Assembly: GCA_902489135.1 (NCBI GenBank)
Contig: CABTYW010000046.1
Span: 1-15,387 of the forward strand
Length of the DNA stretch: 15,387 bases
Source of the DNA: an uncultured Synergistaceae bacterium
GTDB lineage: Bacteria; Synergistota; Synergistia; Synergistales; Dethiosulfovibrionaceae
Direction of reading: 5' to 3'
Shown here: in pieces, positions 14,419 to 15,387 of the stretch
Position numbering within the stretch: the first letter of the stretch is position 1
How the letters are laid out: each line of letters starts with the position of its first letter
The notes under the pieces: model-generated
The model's database searches: none
Told to the model about the DNA's origin: nothing
The model's input: the letters and a program-made list of their open reading frames with translations, nothing else
Made by a program: the position numbers and the translations under genes

Positions 14419-14458
14419 AAAAAAACAGGCCCCGCGGCATACTGTGCCCGCGAGGCCT
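14419..14458 (-). terminator. recA terminator
   Basis: On the minus strand: AGGCCTCGCGG, a 10-base loop, CCGCGGGGCCT (one mismatch), then G and a run of seven Ts. It begins 22 bases after the recA stop codon. Confidence 0.88.
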
Positions 14459-14480
14459 CAATGGCGCCGCCAAAACGGCC

Positions 14481-15387
14481 TTATTTCTTTTCGGAAGGAA
14501 CGTCGTCTTTCATGGCGTCGTCGGAAATGTCCAGCTCAATGACCTCGCTGTCCAGATCCACGCCGCTGTCATTTTCTTCCCCCGCTCCGTCATCGCTTTC
14601 GCTCTCGGGCGCGGTGTAGAACCCCAATCCGGCGGCGGCTTCGTCGAGGACAGTCTGACGGATTTCCGCCAAAAGTTCGGGATTTTTATCGAGGAATTCC
14701 GTCAGGCGGTCTTTGCCCTGCGCCAGCGTTTCTCCCTTGTAGGTCAGCCACGACCCCTTGCGCTTCAACACGTTGGCATCAATGGCCATGTCGACGATGG
14801 ACATGGTCAAAGGAATGCCCTTGCCGTAGACCAGCGAGCAGTGAGCGCTGCGGAAAGGGGGCGCCTGCTTGTTTTTCACCACTTTGATGAACAGTTCGTG
14901 TCCCACGGCTTCGTCGCCGCGGTTAATGGCCTTGCCTCGGCGAACCTCAATGCGCACCGAGGTGTAGAACTTGAGCGCGCGGCCGCCCGTCGTCGTCTCC
15001 GTGGGGCCCTTGGAATACCCCTGCGGAATGGTGGCGCGCAGCTGGTTGATGAAAATAACCACGCAGTTGCTGCGGGAAATGGACGCCGTCAGGCGGCGCA
15101 GTCCATAGGACATGAGACGCGCCTGGAGCCCCACCTGGCTCTCGCCGATGGTGCCGTCGATTTCGGCCTGAGGCGTCAGAGCCGCCACGGAATCCACCAC
15201 CACAATGTCCACGGCGCCGCTGCGCACCAGCGTCTCGAGGATGAAGAGCGCCTGCTCGCCGCTGTCGGGCTGCGAGAGGTAGAGCGACTCGACGTTGACG
15301 CCCAGAGCTTGAGCCAACCGGGGGTCGAGAGCGTGCTCGGCGTCGATAAAGGCGGCCACGCCTCCGGCTTTCTGCGCCTCGGCGATG
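14481..15387 (-). CDS. recA: Recombinase RecA, 5' end beyond the window
   Basis: 302 C-terminal residues are visible, about 80 % of RecA; the frame is open to the window edge (IAEAQKAGGVAAFIDAEHAL), so the Walker A segment and start are outside. Seen in order: AEHALDPRLAQALGVN, Walker B VDIVVVDSVAALTP, the L1 region IGESQVGLQARLMSYGLRRL, VIFINQLRATIPQGYSKGP leading into the L2 loop, then ETTTGGRALKFYTSVRIEVR, VKNKQAPPF and SWLTYKGETLAQGKDRL. The tail is very acidic (EVIELDISDDAM, ending PSEKK), as usual for RecA C-termini that modulate DNA binding. L2 is two residues longer than in E. coli. RecA forms filaments on single-stranded DNA for strand exchange and triggers LexA cleavage. Stop TAA 14481-14483 is followed by a good terminator, so recA ends its transcript. 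Confidence 0.98.
   Translation of the reverse strand, partial: IAEAQKAGGVAAFIDAEHALDPRLAQALGVNVESLYLSQPDSGEQALFILETLVRSGAVDIVVVDSVAALTPQAEIDGTIGESQVGLQARLMSYGLRRLTASISRSNCVVIFINQLRATIPQGYSKGPTETTTGGRALKFYTSVRIEVRRGKAINRGDEAVGHELFIKVVKNKQAPPFRSAHCSLVYGKGIPLTMSIVDMAIDANVLKRKGSWLTYKGETLAQGKDRLTEFLDKNPELLAEIRQTVLDEAAAGLGFYTAPESESDDGAGEENDSGVDLDSEVIELDISDDAMKDDVPSEKK

Noticed and set aside
13922..14473. Minus-strand frame of 183 codons between recA and the gap
   Set aside because: It starts inside the recA terminator region, is Pro/Ser/Arg-rich, has no ribosome site or motif and crosses the possible riboswitch relic.
1..15387. tRNA, rRNA, CRISPR array, insertion sequence, prophage or integrase
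   Set aside because: No cloverleaf-like segment, no spaced direct repeats, no transposase or integrase motifs were seen on either strand.

Overview
The window reads as a chromosomal stretch of a GC-rich (roughly 60 % by eye) anaerobic bacterium. A Synergistota member (Pyramidobacter/Jonquetella/Cloacibacillus type) is my best guess. It rests on the gene styles (a RecA with a slightly long L2 loop, a long U32 protein, a PepV-type dipeptidase, strong AAGGAGG-type ribosome sites) and not on a decisive marker, so treat it as tentative. The first 21 bases are not genomic: they match the 3' end of the Illumina read-2 adapter. The window therefore starts at a true assembly end, and the stop codon just upstream of the first gene is artificial.

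Layout. 22-533 (+): 3' part of a LarA-like (nickel-pincer isomerase) gene. 758-806: a perfect 21-bp hairpin. 859-1020 (-): a 53-residue two-helix membrane protein starting with GTG. 1138-2232 (+): a single-pass membrane protein with two SH3b domains. 2735-5200 (+): a long U32-family protein with two cysteine clusters. 5237-5286: convergent terminator. 5290-5890 (-): a decayed radical SAM gene. 6034-6303 (-): an unrecognised 89-residue protein starting with TTG. 6717-6926 (-): a 69-residue Cys/His-rich protein. 7402-7442: bidirectional terminator. 7457-11720 (-): a four-gene operon transcribed as PHP-domain phosphoesterase, periplasmic binding protein, fused double permease, ATPase. 11721-12006: divergent promoter region. 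12007-13434 (+): PepV-like M20 dipeptidase followed by a terminator. 13435-14480: about 1 kb without a convincing gene. 14419-14458: recA terminator. 14481-15387 (-): recA, its start lying beyond the window.

Functionally the most coherent unit is the PHP-ABC operon. A cytoplasmic metal-dependent phosphoesterase is co-transcribed with an importer of the Afu/Fbp/2-aminoethylphosphonate superfamily. Its binding protein lacks, at the expected place, the tyrosine pair that ferric-binding FbpA uses. I infer uptake of a phosphorylated organic compound with phosphate release inside the cell, rather than iron uptake. The M20 dipeptidase and the truncated LarA-like protein fit a peptide- and acid-fermenting lifestyle.

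The window is unusually rich in non-coding DNA (several gaps of 400-1050 bases). At least one gap contains a recognisable pseudogene and others contain weaker coding remnants, which suggests ongoing gene decay between well-kept housekeeping genes. I found no tRNA, rRNA, CRISPR array, insertion sequence or phage gene. I do not see a clear new defence or biosynthetic system. The best leads are the PHP-coupled transporter, the small Cys/His protein, the radical SAM pseudogene and a possible orphan cobalamin-riboswitch relic.
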